Assembly: GCA_000708835.1 (NCBI GenBank)
Contig: DF237353.1
Span: forward strand, 1 to 64,000
DNA length: 64,000 nucleotides
From: Klebsormidium nitens
Lineage: Eukaryota > Streptophyta > Klebsormidiophyceae > Klebsormidiales > Klebsormidiaceae
Reading direction: 5' to 3'
Shown one piece after another: positions 50,687 to 60,960 of the stretch (positions within the stretch are counted from its first letter, which is position 1; each line of letters starts with the position of its first letter). The position numbers and the translations under genes are program-made. The notes beneath the pieces were generated by a model. It ran no database searches, had not been told where the DNA came from, and saw only the letters and a list, made by a program, of their open reading frames with translations.

Positions 50687-52752
50687 GGTGCCCTCCGCTC
50701 TAGTTGCGTGGTATCCTGCGAGAAAAGGATTCCGAAAGTGTTATCAGGAAGTGGAAATGGAAGAATTGCAGTCGATAGTAGACATCCGGACGCAAGTTCA
50801 TAATTTGTGAACGAATCCTGCAATTCTGCAATGAAAGGAAGGTGCCATGGTGTGCTTGTTTGATTGTTGTCGATTAATTTGTAGGTAATTTGCGTTAGTT
50901 TAAGAAGGAAAGACCAGATGGTGCCAGACGGATCTCACTATCCCAGAAACACTTGCACCTAGGTACAAGATGGAGCTGTTCAGAATGCTTGCTCATTGTT
51001 TTCGCCCTCTTCTGCAAAGCTAATTGCTTGCGACTGTCGTGTGTGGCAACAAAACGGGTTGGTCTTCTGGGGACTCACACGAATTTTTGAGGGCTCGAAA
51101 TGGACTTCTGACTGCCAAAGCTGTCAGGTCGAAGTGGGAAACTAACTTTAACACTGAACTCAAGTTTCGAAATGAGTTTCTCAAAATGCTGTTTCTGACG
51201 CGGGTGAATCTTCTCAGAATGCTGTTTCTGACACCACACAATTTTTCAGGATGCTGTTTCTGACACCACCACCAAAGATCTGCTTGCCCCACAAGGACGT
51301 GTTCCCAGACTTTACATCAGGTACCCTTGTTGAGGAGGTGAGCTGGTGAGAAAGGCCTTTGCTCACACCCTCATCTGCCCCTTCAACTGCCTTCTGTCAC
51401 ATGGTGTGTTCATCCCAGAACAAAAACTCAGAATAGGCAACCTCAGCTGAGACATGCGGCATCCCTCCAATATGAAAGGTTCAACAACAGCAGCACCAGC
51501 AAACATAGACGAAAATCCTTGCACAGGCAAGGAAGCACATAATGTGGGCGGATCCGATCAATCTGTGCATGACCCCCTCGCACTCACTCTTTCCTGATGT
51601 AGAGAAGATGGCAGGGAATCCGAATTGCCGCAGCGGCGCACTTCCTGCGTAACTTGAGCTGCTCCTCAAAGCGCTGATGCAAGGTGAGAGGCTTAAACGA
51701 ACAGAGGACGCAGACATTGTGCACTTGTCGTTCTCTCTCACGTAAATCCGTCCAAGCGGCGGATTTCTTGGCTACGGTACTTCGTTGACAACGGTACTTC
51801 GTTGACAGAATCTCAGCTCTGTCAAACCGCAATCAGAGAAACTTCGACAAACCAGCGAGGAAGGAGGGAGCTCCTCTGTTGACAGACAAGCTTCGGAGCT
51901 GGAAAACGATCAAGCTCGTCCGTTTCAATCTTCCAGCACTGATCGAACGGAACGGCTGCCTTTGTTGCAGGATATGCATCAGCATGCACCTGTGTGCTGC
52001 ATGCAATCCTGTCTAGGCAGTGCATCAGCAGAGTCGACAGACCTCTAACCGCCAGTGAGGCGGCAGACCACGTCCGCCGGCCCCGCGGCTTGCTCACGAT
52101 TTTCGTCATTGCTCCCTCTGCCGTGGCCCTCCACGTCCTGGAGACATTATGTTGGCTTGTCTCTCTGCGCATGCATTGCATCCCCGCATGGGGGGGCTGT
52201 TGTCAGTGGTGCTTGATACCCCCCGGGCTCTTATCTCGTTGCCAAAGCATCCGGCGCCGCACGGAGCTGCATGCATGTGACAGAAGACGACCAGCTGCAT
52301 GCAGTGTTGCGCGCGAGCCGCACCTGTCACGGGTCTACTAAATATGATTCCCGGGGTACAGCCTGCGGCGGGCCGCGGCCGCCCGTGACGCCGGTTAGCC
52401 TCGGCCGGCCCGCCCGCGGCCCGGCCGCACAAAAGCACCGCGCGCGCGGAAACGACTGAGCATGCTCGTGTGCAATACCTATGACCGTACATGAGAGACT
52501 TGAGCAGAACCGCGCGAGCACACCGTGACTGTCTCAGACTTCAGCAAGATAGTGTACGCGAGCCCAATCGCGCGTGCCCTGACTCGGGTGATCATCCAAA
52601 ATCTGGCGGGAATGGCATGCCAAGTCTCGATTAATGAAGCAATACTAGACGCCAGTCACGATGCCCGAGCCGGTGGGCATGTCTAGTTTTGATTGCAAAC
52701 CTGGTGCCTAAACTAGGTAAATGGTAATGCTGGAGCTGCTGAAGACAGGGAC
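50687..52752. other. divergent intergenic region catalase / MYND gene
   Basis: About 2 kb between divergent starts, containing both promoters. It holds a three-copy short tandem repeat at 51181-51264 and a markedly GC-rich block at about 52360-52450. No coding sequence is recognised. Confidence 0.55.
51181..51264. repeat. three-copy tandem repeat, 32-33-base period
   Basis: The core TCAGAATGCTGTTTCTGAC (with A/G changes in the first positions) occurs at 51181, 51214 and 51246. The spacers differ. It lies about 0.5 kb upstream of the catalase start codon, so it may be a cluster of regulatory sites or simple slippage. Confidence 0.75.
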
Positions 52753-54153
52753 ATGGTGCGCTCAGCTGGTCCCTGCACTGAAGCCTGCCTCTCCAAGGTC
52801 AACGAAGGTCGAGTGCAACTCACCGACCGCGAAAACCTGGAGATGCTTCAGGCGCCAGCGTCCTCTACCTTTCTGAAACACTCTCTGAAAGGCGCACAGT
52901 CCAAGAATGCAGTGGATCGCCTGGTGGCTCTGCGGGAGTTCACACACGTCTTCCTGCCTATCGTGTTCAGCGTCTCAGCAGGGCAACATGCTGTGAACGT
53001 CGCCACATTCATGCTAGAAGGGGGTTTTCTGGCACCAATAGTCGAGGGGTTGAAAGCAGCGGCTGGGGGTGACTGGGTGGTGGTTCCAGACCTTTCCGGT
53101 TCCGAATATCCGGCAAAGTGCAAGAAGCATGGCAGGGCAGTGCGAACTCATTTGTCGCAGGCCCTGGTCGCGATTCATGCTCTTTGCTCCCTGGCCTTGG
53201 ACGTCAGGCTAGTGCGCTTTATCCTGAGGACTAGGCCGGACCTGTTGAATATCCTAGAGCTCTTGTACATTGCGGCAGAGAAGCCTAGAGTTCCGGACGG
53301 GGTACTGATCCGCACAGAGGTTGCTCGCACGCTGACCCGCATGACCGCCTTTTCGGAACCTCTACGAAAGGAGCTTGCTATGCAGAACCCCAAGTTTGTC
53401 CTCAGACTGGTTACCTTTGCGTCAGAAAACGTTGAGGAAGTCACAATCTTCGAGGGGCCCTTCTGTCTTATCGCGAATCTACATCATTACCTGGAATTGG
53501 TGGATGTTTCGACGGCGATGGTTGAGCTCACAGCAAAGGTCCTGCTTCACTCCCAACGCGCGACAGACATTACAATGGGTTGCAGGATCTACAACCATCT
53601 GAGGGAGAAGGCAGCGTGCAGCACCCTGCCAGATTCCAGATTGTTCAAATCTGCTGTTCTGGCTCTTGCCATCTGCGAAGCGGACTCTCTGGAGCACGAT
53701 GCCAGATTGTTTGGCTTCAAACTATCAGGGCTTTACTGGTCAACTCTCGAAGATATCCCTAAAGGTGGATTTTCCAAAAATCCACGTATATGGCTTGAAG
53801 CTCCAAAGCTCGTTCTCAAGTTGAAACGCTTGGCACAAGACCATTCTCCAGTGTCACTTCAAAGGGCAAAGGAGTTGGAGGCTATCTACTCCACTGGATT
53901 CTCCGCCCCCAACTTCCGAACCGTGCGGATGTCTGCAAGTGCTGAGGCCAGCTTGGGACAGGGAGCGAACTTACCTGGTGTCGAAAATATAGACCGTAAA
54001 GCTTTGCGGAAGTGCTGTTGGGCTAGTTGTGGGAAAGCCGAGTTAGTGACGGGGCAGTTCAAGGCGTGCTCCAAATGTAAGCTTGTGGTATACTGCGGGG
54101 CAGCTTGTCAAAAACTCGACTGGAAAGCAGGACACAAGGTCGTTTGCTGTTGA
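52753..54153 (+). CDS. MYND-type zinc-finger protein, intronless
   Basis: A single open frame of 466 residues, the only long intronless gene in the window. The first 410 or so residues look like an all-helical, armadillo-like region with many Leu/Ala helices (ALVAIHALCSLALDVRLVRF, VARTLTRMTAFSEPLRKELA). The last 45 residues form a MYND finger: CCWASCGKAEL, FKACSKCKLVVYCGAACQ and DWKAGHKVVC supply the Cys/His zinc ligands in the expected order. MYND fingers bind proline-rich peptides, so an adaptor role is possible; no enzymatic SET domain is seen. The ATG at 52753 is the first in frame. Lack of introns suggests origin from a processed transcript or a family that spreads as single exons. Confidence 0.88.
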   Translation: MVRSAGPCTEACLSKVNEGRVQLTDRENLEMLQAPASSTFLKHSLKGAQSKNAVDRLVALREFTHVFLPIVFSVSAGQHAVNVATFMLEGGFLAPIVEGLKAAAGGDWVVVPDLSGSEYPAKCKKHGRAVRTHLSQALVAIHALCSLALDVRLVRFILRTRPDLLNILELLYIAAEKPRVPDGVLIRTEVARTLTRMTAFSEPLRKELAMQNPKFVLRLVTFASENVEEVTIFEGPFCLIANLHHYLELVDVSTAMVELTAKVLLHSQRATDITMGCRIYNHLREKAACSTLPDSRLFKSAVLALAICEADSLEHDARLFGFKLSGLYWSTLEDIPKGGFSKNPRIWLEAPKLVLKLKRLAQDHSPVSLQRAKELEAIYSTGFSAPNFRTVRMSASAEASLGQGANLPGVENIDRKALRKCCWASCGKAELVTGQFKACSKCKLVVYCGAACQKLDWKAGHKVVCC

Positions 54154-54989
54154 CGTCCTAGATTGATTGATAACGGTGTCTGCATTGATGCCTGGTTGGT
54201 TGTAAACCACAAAATGCCTCTTCCAAAAGTTCAACTTAATTTTCTGATTGTCTAAGTTGAAGTTCCTTGCCAGTGACAGCTTTTGGTTACCAATGCATGG
54301 TAACCAATGCATCATCTCTTGCATTCATGAACTGTGTGTCTATGTAAGGTGGACTCTTGCTTTGAAGTCGGCTTGGCCTGCAAATTGTACAATCAATGCG
54401 ATCTCACCACATGACCAGATGGCATACACAATTCTGCAGCCATGCTAGTCAACCATGTGCCTATTATATGCTCAGTTAAGGAACATACAACACTGAAAGG
54501 ACTTCGGTTGAGGTCTTCTTTGCGATATCTCCGCGGCCGTCTATCTTAACAAGTAGTGCAAGATCTTGATACGAACGTACACATACAAACCAGCTGCGGC
54601 ATATGAAAGCTGGCTGGATTGATGTGTAGTGCACAAGAAGGATATTCGCGATTTGAACGCTTAGTTGCAACTGCGCAGCCTGGCCCAAATATTACCGTCG
54701 GCCCAGTCTGAAAGCATCCAACATGGGGACGTCGTGACAACTGGCGCGTGTATGAGTGCACCTTCGAAGATGTTCAGATTGATATGCACAATAATATGTG
54801 CGATCAATTCACATGATGAACAATAGATAGGATAGTATACGGCAAGGGCAGAATGGACCGGACAGAATTGCCGCATGCATACCGTCTTTAGGTGAGTGAG
54901 AACTACAGACCTGCGAGGACGTGGATGTTGCTCGTAGCCTGAGTCAAGATTTCAAGGTCAACAATATCGAAGCATGGGCAAACCCCGTC
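54154..54989. other. convergent intergenic region MYND gene / PUM24
   Basis: About 0.8 kb between convergent genes, presumably 3' UTRs. Nothing else is recognised. Confidence 0.6.
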
Positions 54990-57900
54990 CTAAGAAGCTT
55001 TCTTCTTTCTCGTGCGTGGCTTCTCAGCTGCAGCTGCCTTACTTTCGGGCTTCGCAACTGAAACTGCTGGAGCATCTTGAGGTTTTGCAAAGAGGGACTT
55101 TGTGCTCTCTAAGCCACCCGACTTTAACAGAGGCTCGACTTCCTTCCGAACCGCTTTGGAAGTTGCTTCATGCCCGCAGTGATAAAGAGCGGCCACCACT
55201 TTGGCACTGCATAGAAGAGTTCGAACGTCAGCTTTTGCCGCGTGTCAAAGACTCTCGGGGTTCGACATCTTCCTTTTCAACAGGAGCGAATGTCGAAAAG
55301 GTGTTTCAAGTGCGAGCAAGCAGGACAAAACGGGTCATGTACTGAAAAGGGTCCCTAACCCGTGCACTCGTAAAGCAAAGGAAATAGCAAGATGTCAATC
55401 AGGTGCTGCAAGCTCTGGGTCGCAGTTCGGCAAGCGCCCTTTCAATCTGACGTCCATTGCTCATCACCCAAGAGAGACTTGCTGAGGGAAGTCACACCTA
55501 GCGACTTGACACCAGGGCCGGAGATCGGCACTGGGCTGATCGGTTTCGCCCTCAGCCCGTACTGAAGGCAACATTCGATTGTCCTTGAGCATTCCCTGAA
55601 CGGAGCAATCAAGGGGATGGTCAAACCCGGACGGCCCACCTGTGCTGCCCGGTGGCTAGCTTTTTACACCGCCCCTTGATGGCCTGGTACAGCACCGCTG
55701 CGAAGGGCTGCGCGCTCGAGTCGCCCTCGGGGGCCGGTACGTCGACCAGCTTCTTTATCGTCCGATTGGCGAACATCTGGTCCAGCACATGCTGCGAGAA
55801 CGAGGAGCCACGTCACTGAGGGTTGCAGTGGAACGATTCAACAAGTGAAGTCGGTATGGGCGAGAAGGAACTTTGGTCCGAAGTGAAGAAGGTCGTTGAG
55901 AGCCAGCCTTCAGAGCCATTATGACTGCGAGACACGAACGGCGACGCAAGGCGTACTTAATTAGGATTTATCGAGACAACAGGAAGCAGTTTGGCTTGAG
56001 GGAATAGAAGCAAGGATGCTGCTTGCAAGAAGCGCTCGAAGTCACAGCGGCCAGCAACGAAGACGGGCTGCAACAACGAGAATCAAACCATATAGAACAC
56101 TCTAGAAGCAAGGATGCTGCTCGCAAGAAGCGCTCAGAGTCTCAACCGGGTCAAAAACGAAGACGCGCTGCAACAACAAGAATCAAACCACAAAAACGAC
56201 ACGTACCTCCTCCGTCTCGTCCCCGCTTGTACTCTCTTCCGGGGTTGCCGGCCATGGCTCCGCAGCCTCGTCCGCAATCGCCTGTTGCACCGACACCACG
56301 GACACGCCGTCTACCCGGTGCAGGATCCCGTCGGCCCCGCCGCGCGCCACCTCGAAGATGACGTCACAGGCCCACTGGGAACGGAGGAACTCGCCCGCGC
56401 TCGCTGCGCACGTGGCGACCAATTCCTGCAAAGGAGTCGAAGAGAAGACTCAGTTGAAGGAGGCGAGGGGGGCGCCAAACTATCGACAAAAAGGGCAGCT
56501 TGGCAGGTCGGGGGGGGGGGGAGACAGTTGGTAGCTCGGTCTGAACGAACTCTTCGGTTTTGAAGAGCGCCGACATCCTTTCGGGCTTCGAATCAAGGCA
56601 CTCGGACCAAAAGCATATGTAAGACGGTGACCCCTCTGACAACCGAAGCTGCCTTTTAATGGACACAAGAACAGTTGGCCGACTGAATTCAACACCCTGC
56701 GTCCAACCGTGACGGATGACAGAACTGAACGCGCCCGACCTCAATTCGAATCCCAACCTAGTTCAGTACGACCAGCCTATAATTCCCCCACCTTTGCTAG
56801 CCCGCTCCCTTGCAGCAGCTCCAGCCTGCGCAGCGCCGGGTCCTTCTTACTCGCCCCCACCATCGGTCCGTCGTCCACAAACTCCTTCTCCGCCGCTTTC
56901 TTCTTCTCCGCAATCGACACCCCCCCGCGCTTCCGCTTCTTCTTCCCGTCACCCTCCCCCTCCCCCGATGGCCCCGCGGCCTCCTCCTCACCATTACCGT
57001 CACCCATTACCGCGTCGGCTTCCTCCCCTTCCTCGTTCTTTACCGGTTCCATATGTGGAACCGTCGGTTGCGCCCCGGAAGGCTCCGCGAACTGCGCCTT
57101 AAACGCCTCCGCACGCGCTTTCGCGGCGGCTTCTTCTTTGGGAGTCGGAATTCTAGGGGGCTGGAGCAGCGAGACGACCATTTGGGGAAAGTAGCGCGGA
57201 GAGAGGGGGGCCAGAAGGTGAAGAAAGACGCGGCGGGCGTACTTGTGCAGCACGAGGTCTTTTAGATTGGCGCCCAGGATCTCGGGCATGACACCCTGCA
57301 GTGAAGGAGTGTCGTTCATTGATGGTCCAGAAACCACACGCTCCAACGTTTCCAACAACTACGGAGTCGGGCAAGCGATCTCACAGGCCAAAATGCTCAA
57401 AACGATTGAACCTCCTCCCCTCCACTTCTGTCCCCCCGAGAGTCAAGAGCTCTCTTACGTTGTCACAACCCTTCTACCGCAACATCATGAGCCAAGCATC
57501 TAGCATAGGCTGCGGCACGATAAAACCGCAAGTAGTGCCGGACCCGGTTCAACGGTAGAGGATGAACAACAATCAAGAGCCTATATATCTCTTAGTCGTG
57601 ATAAATAGCAGAATAGCGTGAAGTGGGAAACTCGCGAGTTCAACTTTCCGCAACCCAAATCAATCGGAACGTTTTCATGCCCTCATGCCAGATGCTAACC
57701 CAGTTCCTAACCCGGTTCCTCACCTTGTTGATGAGTGTCGTGTCGTCCGTCAGCTCCAGCAGCCGCAGCAGCACCACGTTGCCGTACTCGTCCTCCAGCA
57801 CTTTGCCGACCGTCCCCTTGAGCGCCTTCACAATCTTCTTGCGCTCCTTGGCACCCCCCGCAGTGACCACTGCCACGCCGACCTCTGCGCCGTCCTTGGT

Positions 57901-60495
57901 GTGCACCATGCGGAGCAGCAGGGGGCCCGACAGGTTCTCGACGATGTCCTCTACCATGCTCTGGGGGGTGGAAAGGGTGGGTCAGGCTGAGCAGAGGACG
58001 AGAAATGTCTGAAGAAGGTAAACTGCTGCTCTCAACGATGTCCTCTATCATGTCTTGAGGGTCCGAGAGGTAAAACCGGACGGTCGAGGTTTCAAACATG
58101 TAGAATTCTCGGTGGAGGACCAGACAGCGTCTCAAAAATGGTCATTTACCGTGCTCCAGGGAGATCAGAAAGAGAGGATCGAACAGGAGAACTGGAAACA
58201 CATGTTGGAATTGTCGGTGCAGGAAAGCAGACGTTTGACAGGACCAGAAGCTTCAAAGGGCTTTATGACACCTACCTTGGGGGGCTGCGCTCCCAGATAC
58301 TCGGCGAGGACCCTGTGCAGGATGGAGTGGTCCACGATGCCCTTTTCTAGGATCGGCTGGAGTGCCAGGAATGTGTGCTTCAAGATGGCTGCCTTCTTGG
58401 ACGGGGGCGCGGTAGCCAGGATGTCGGCCAGCCTGTATGGTTGGGAAGGATCACAATACAATCAGCACTTCAACAAATAGGGAGAATCAGCACTTCGCTT
58501 TTCCAAGAATAAAACACAGGTCAGCATGAATGGAGATTGGACAAGTGTGCTGACAATCCCTGCTTTGTAAGGAAGTTATCAATTCAATGCAGAGAATGGC
58601 AGTCTATGCAAGACGCGAATACTCGTTGCCAAAAAGTACGCACTTGCCTTTTAAGGTCAAGGGGCACCACCACGCTCAAGACATTAAAACCATTGTTCGG
58701 ATGATACATAGCCCGATATTGAAGTAAGCAGTGGATCAGAGGAACACTGGGGCTCACTTTCCCTGGCCCCCCGTCTCCACCCCCTTGAACCTGCGGTACT
58801 CTTCCGCGTAGAACTCGGAGACCAACTCCGCCTTCTGCTTCCCAGTGGCCACCGTGCTGAAAGCATGCTCCACAACTGCACACCCAAAGCAAAAATTTTA
58901 GAAACTCTGGGTTAAAAAGGCTACCCAGATGCAAAGCCGCGTTTCTTCTACGCACACTTTAGCATCTTGTATGCTTTAGCCCCCATCTTTTCATCAAACG
59001 CCAATAGATTCAATCTAGTCGATTACTTTTACGAACACTGAATCAATGAGGCCATGATAGTGCCACCACGCCTTGCCTTCTCAGTAGATCAATCCAAAAT
59101 CGTTCATATTACGTTGGCTTGCTCAAGTAGTTCCTTCTTTACCCCCAGGCGTTCCCACCATATTGACTCTATGCTGATTGCGCCTCCATCTTCTACATCA
59201 GCGAAACAGCGAACCTCACCAGCAGAGCCGCTGGGATGCCTGAGCAGCGAGACCACATGCCCATGCAGAGCGTTCATGATGTGCTGCAGCTGATCTTTGT
59301 TGGCGCGGTCCAGCATGCGCAATATGATGAAGTGGCCGTACGTGTTGCGCGCCAGCTCGAGAATGTGGGTCCGAAGCTCGTCAAAGACGGCGGCCCGCTC
59401 AGTTTCTGAGCCAAACTTGACCAGCGCCTGCAAGTCAGTGCAGAGGATGGGGGTAAGCATCACAGGACTTTAAATCACAGGACTTTCGATGCGATTGGCA
59501 CTTAATTAAGCGAAGGTCCCAGCCGAACGCTGATCCTGAGAGGGTGCACAGCACGAAGTCTCTACGATGTAACTTGTAATTTCCGAGCAGGGGTGGTGTG
59601 CCCTGCCGCTAGCTTATGAGCAATGAGGTCGGCAAAGTAATACAGTCATTGCAAGGTAAGGAGAAGCAGTTTAAAACTTCATGAGAAATGGGCCCGGTGT
59701 GATGGCTTACCTGCACCACTCGGGAGGCGGTATGAGAGAATGCGACCTCCGCAATCTTCCCCTTGATGCAGGCGAGCAGCCCGCCAGCTAGCTCGTTCCG
59801 CTCCTTGGCTTTCACGTTCTTCTGAATCATCTTGTTCCATATAGCCACTGCGTCCTGCACGGATTGCAAGAAATTCGTCAAACAGCTTATCCACATTTCG
59901 ATCACTGGCCATGAGGATTTGAACGGAGGCAAGGCACGATCGAAGGAAAGGAATGAGACTCTCCTTTTAAGTACACAGCGGAGATTTTGCACCATTACCA
60001 AGAGACTGTGATGAAATTGGTGGGCGTCCTACAAAATGCCATTGAAATATCTTGTTTCTTCTGAATTTAAGCCTAGAATTGCACGCAGCTACTTACCCTG
60101 ATCATGTCATAGTTGGTATTCCGCGCTTTCTTCCTCTCCTCTGTGAGCTCCTTCCTGTCTTTCCTACTCAAGAGAACCTTCTCTTCTTCTTGCTTTGCAT
60201 CCCCCCCCGGCTTCGGATACTTTGCAAACTTCGAAGCCTTGCTCAAGGCCTTACCACCGCTCGCATGCGCCCCATCGTTCTTCCTCCCTTTGAACTCAAA
60301 GCCTTTCCCTGCTCCGGCCTTATCCGATTTGTTAAAAACTTTCACGCTTGTACCTTCCTTGAAATTCTTACCAATCTGCCTGCTTTGGTCAACCTTTGCT
60401 TTTTTGGGGCGGCCCTTCTCCCCACCGACCGCACCACCCGCTTCCTTCCTCTTCATAGCGGCCATCTTCTTGAAGTTGAAAGATGAGTGCATCAT
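54990..60495 (-). CDS. PUM24: pumilio-family rRNA-processing factor (PUM24 / PUF6 type, CPL domain)
   Basis: Nucleolar PUF-related RNA-binding protein expected to act in large-subunit rRNA maturation. Ten exons on the minus strand: 60495-60097, 59854-59711, 59427-59220, 58875-58758, 58432-58276, 57960-57724, 57295-56792, 56425-56217 with the true end at 56207, 55791-55640 and 55206-54990. Phases close, giving 784 residues. The N-terminal 130 residues are Lys/Gly-rich, nucleolar in look. Puf-like helices follow: AFSHTASRVVQ, ARNTYGHFIILRMLDRANKD, IVDHSILHRVLAEYLG, LEDEYGNVVLLRLLELTDD and LHKYARRVFLHLL. Exon 7 inserts an acidic then Lys-rich stretch of about 100 residues. The C-terminal part (LRSQWACDVIFEVA, KVVAALYHCGHEATSKAV) ends in RTRKKKAS. 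The start could also be the ATG at 60492 or 60462. Confidence 0.9.
56005..56190. repeat. tandem duplication, 98-base unit, in a PUM24 intron
   Basis: Copies start with TAGAAGCAAGGATGCTGC at 56005 and 56103. Both continue with GCAAGAAGCGCTC, a variable part, then ACGAAGACG, GCTGCAACAAC and GAATCAAACCA. The unit lies in the intron between exons 8 and 9 and ends just short of the exon 8 splice site. Confidence 0.85.
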
Positions 60496-60960
60496 CTGTA
60501 GCCTGTACCACTGCCATCAATGTATGAATCAGATGATCCTACCTACCTATCCGCATTGCTCACGTTGTGCGGAGCATTACCGTACGGTAATGGTTCATAC
60601 CTCCGGGGACCACGATTCGCAGCCCCGGGTCGTTGCGAAAAAATAGAGCTTGGAGCATTCTACAGGCTAGAGCCAGGGGTCCATGCCCGGGGAGCTATCC
60701 TCGCCGAACTAGATATGGCAACATGCTCCTCTACGTAATTAAATTTGAAAAATTTGGTGTCATGCAAGGCACAGACTTCCTGGCGTGCTTCACTGAGGCA
60801 GTGTGGGCATTGTGGCGCCCCAATTCTGAAAAGGTATACCTTCCAGCGTGCTCTGGGTATCAGAATACCGCTTCCTCTTGTACATGTGTTCAATTGTAGG
60901 AAGGATTCCGGGGGAGAACAAGTTTCCAGGGAGGTTGGGCAATGAGCTCGATGCCAAACC
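60496..60960. other. short divergent promoter region PUM24 / ATG18
   Basis: 465 bases separate the two divergent start codons, so both promoters and 5' UTRs must be packed here, or overlap, unless one gene has an upstream non-coding exon. No TATA box is evident. Confidence 0.55.
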
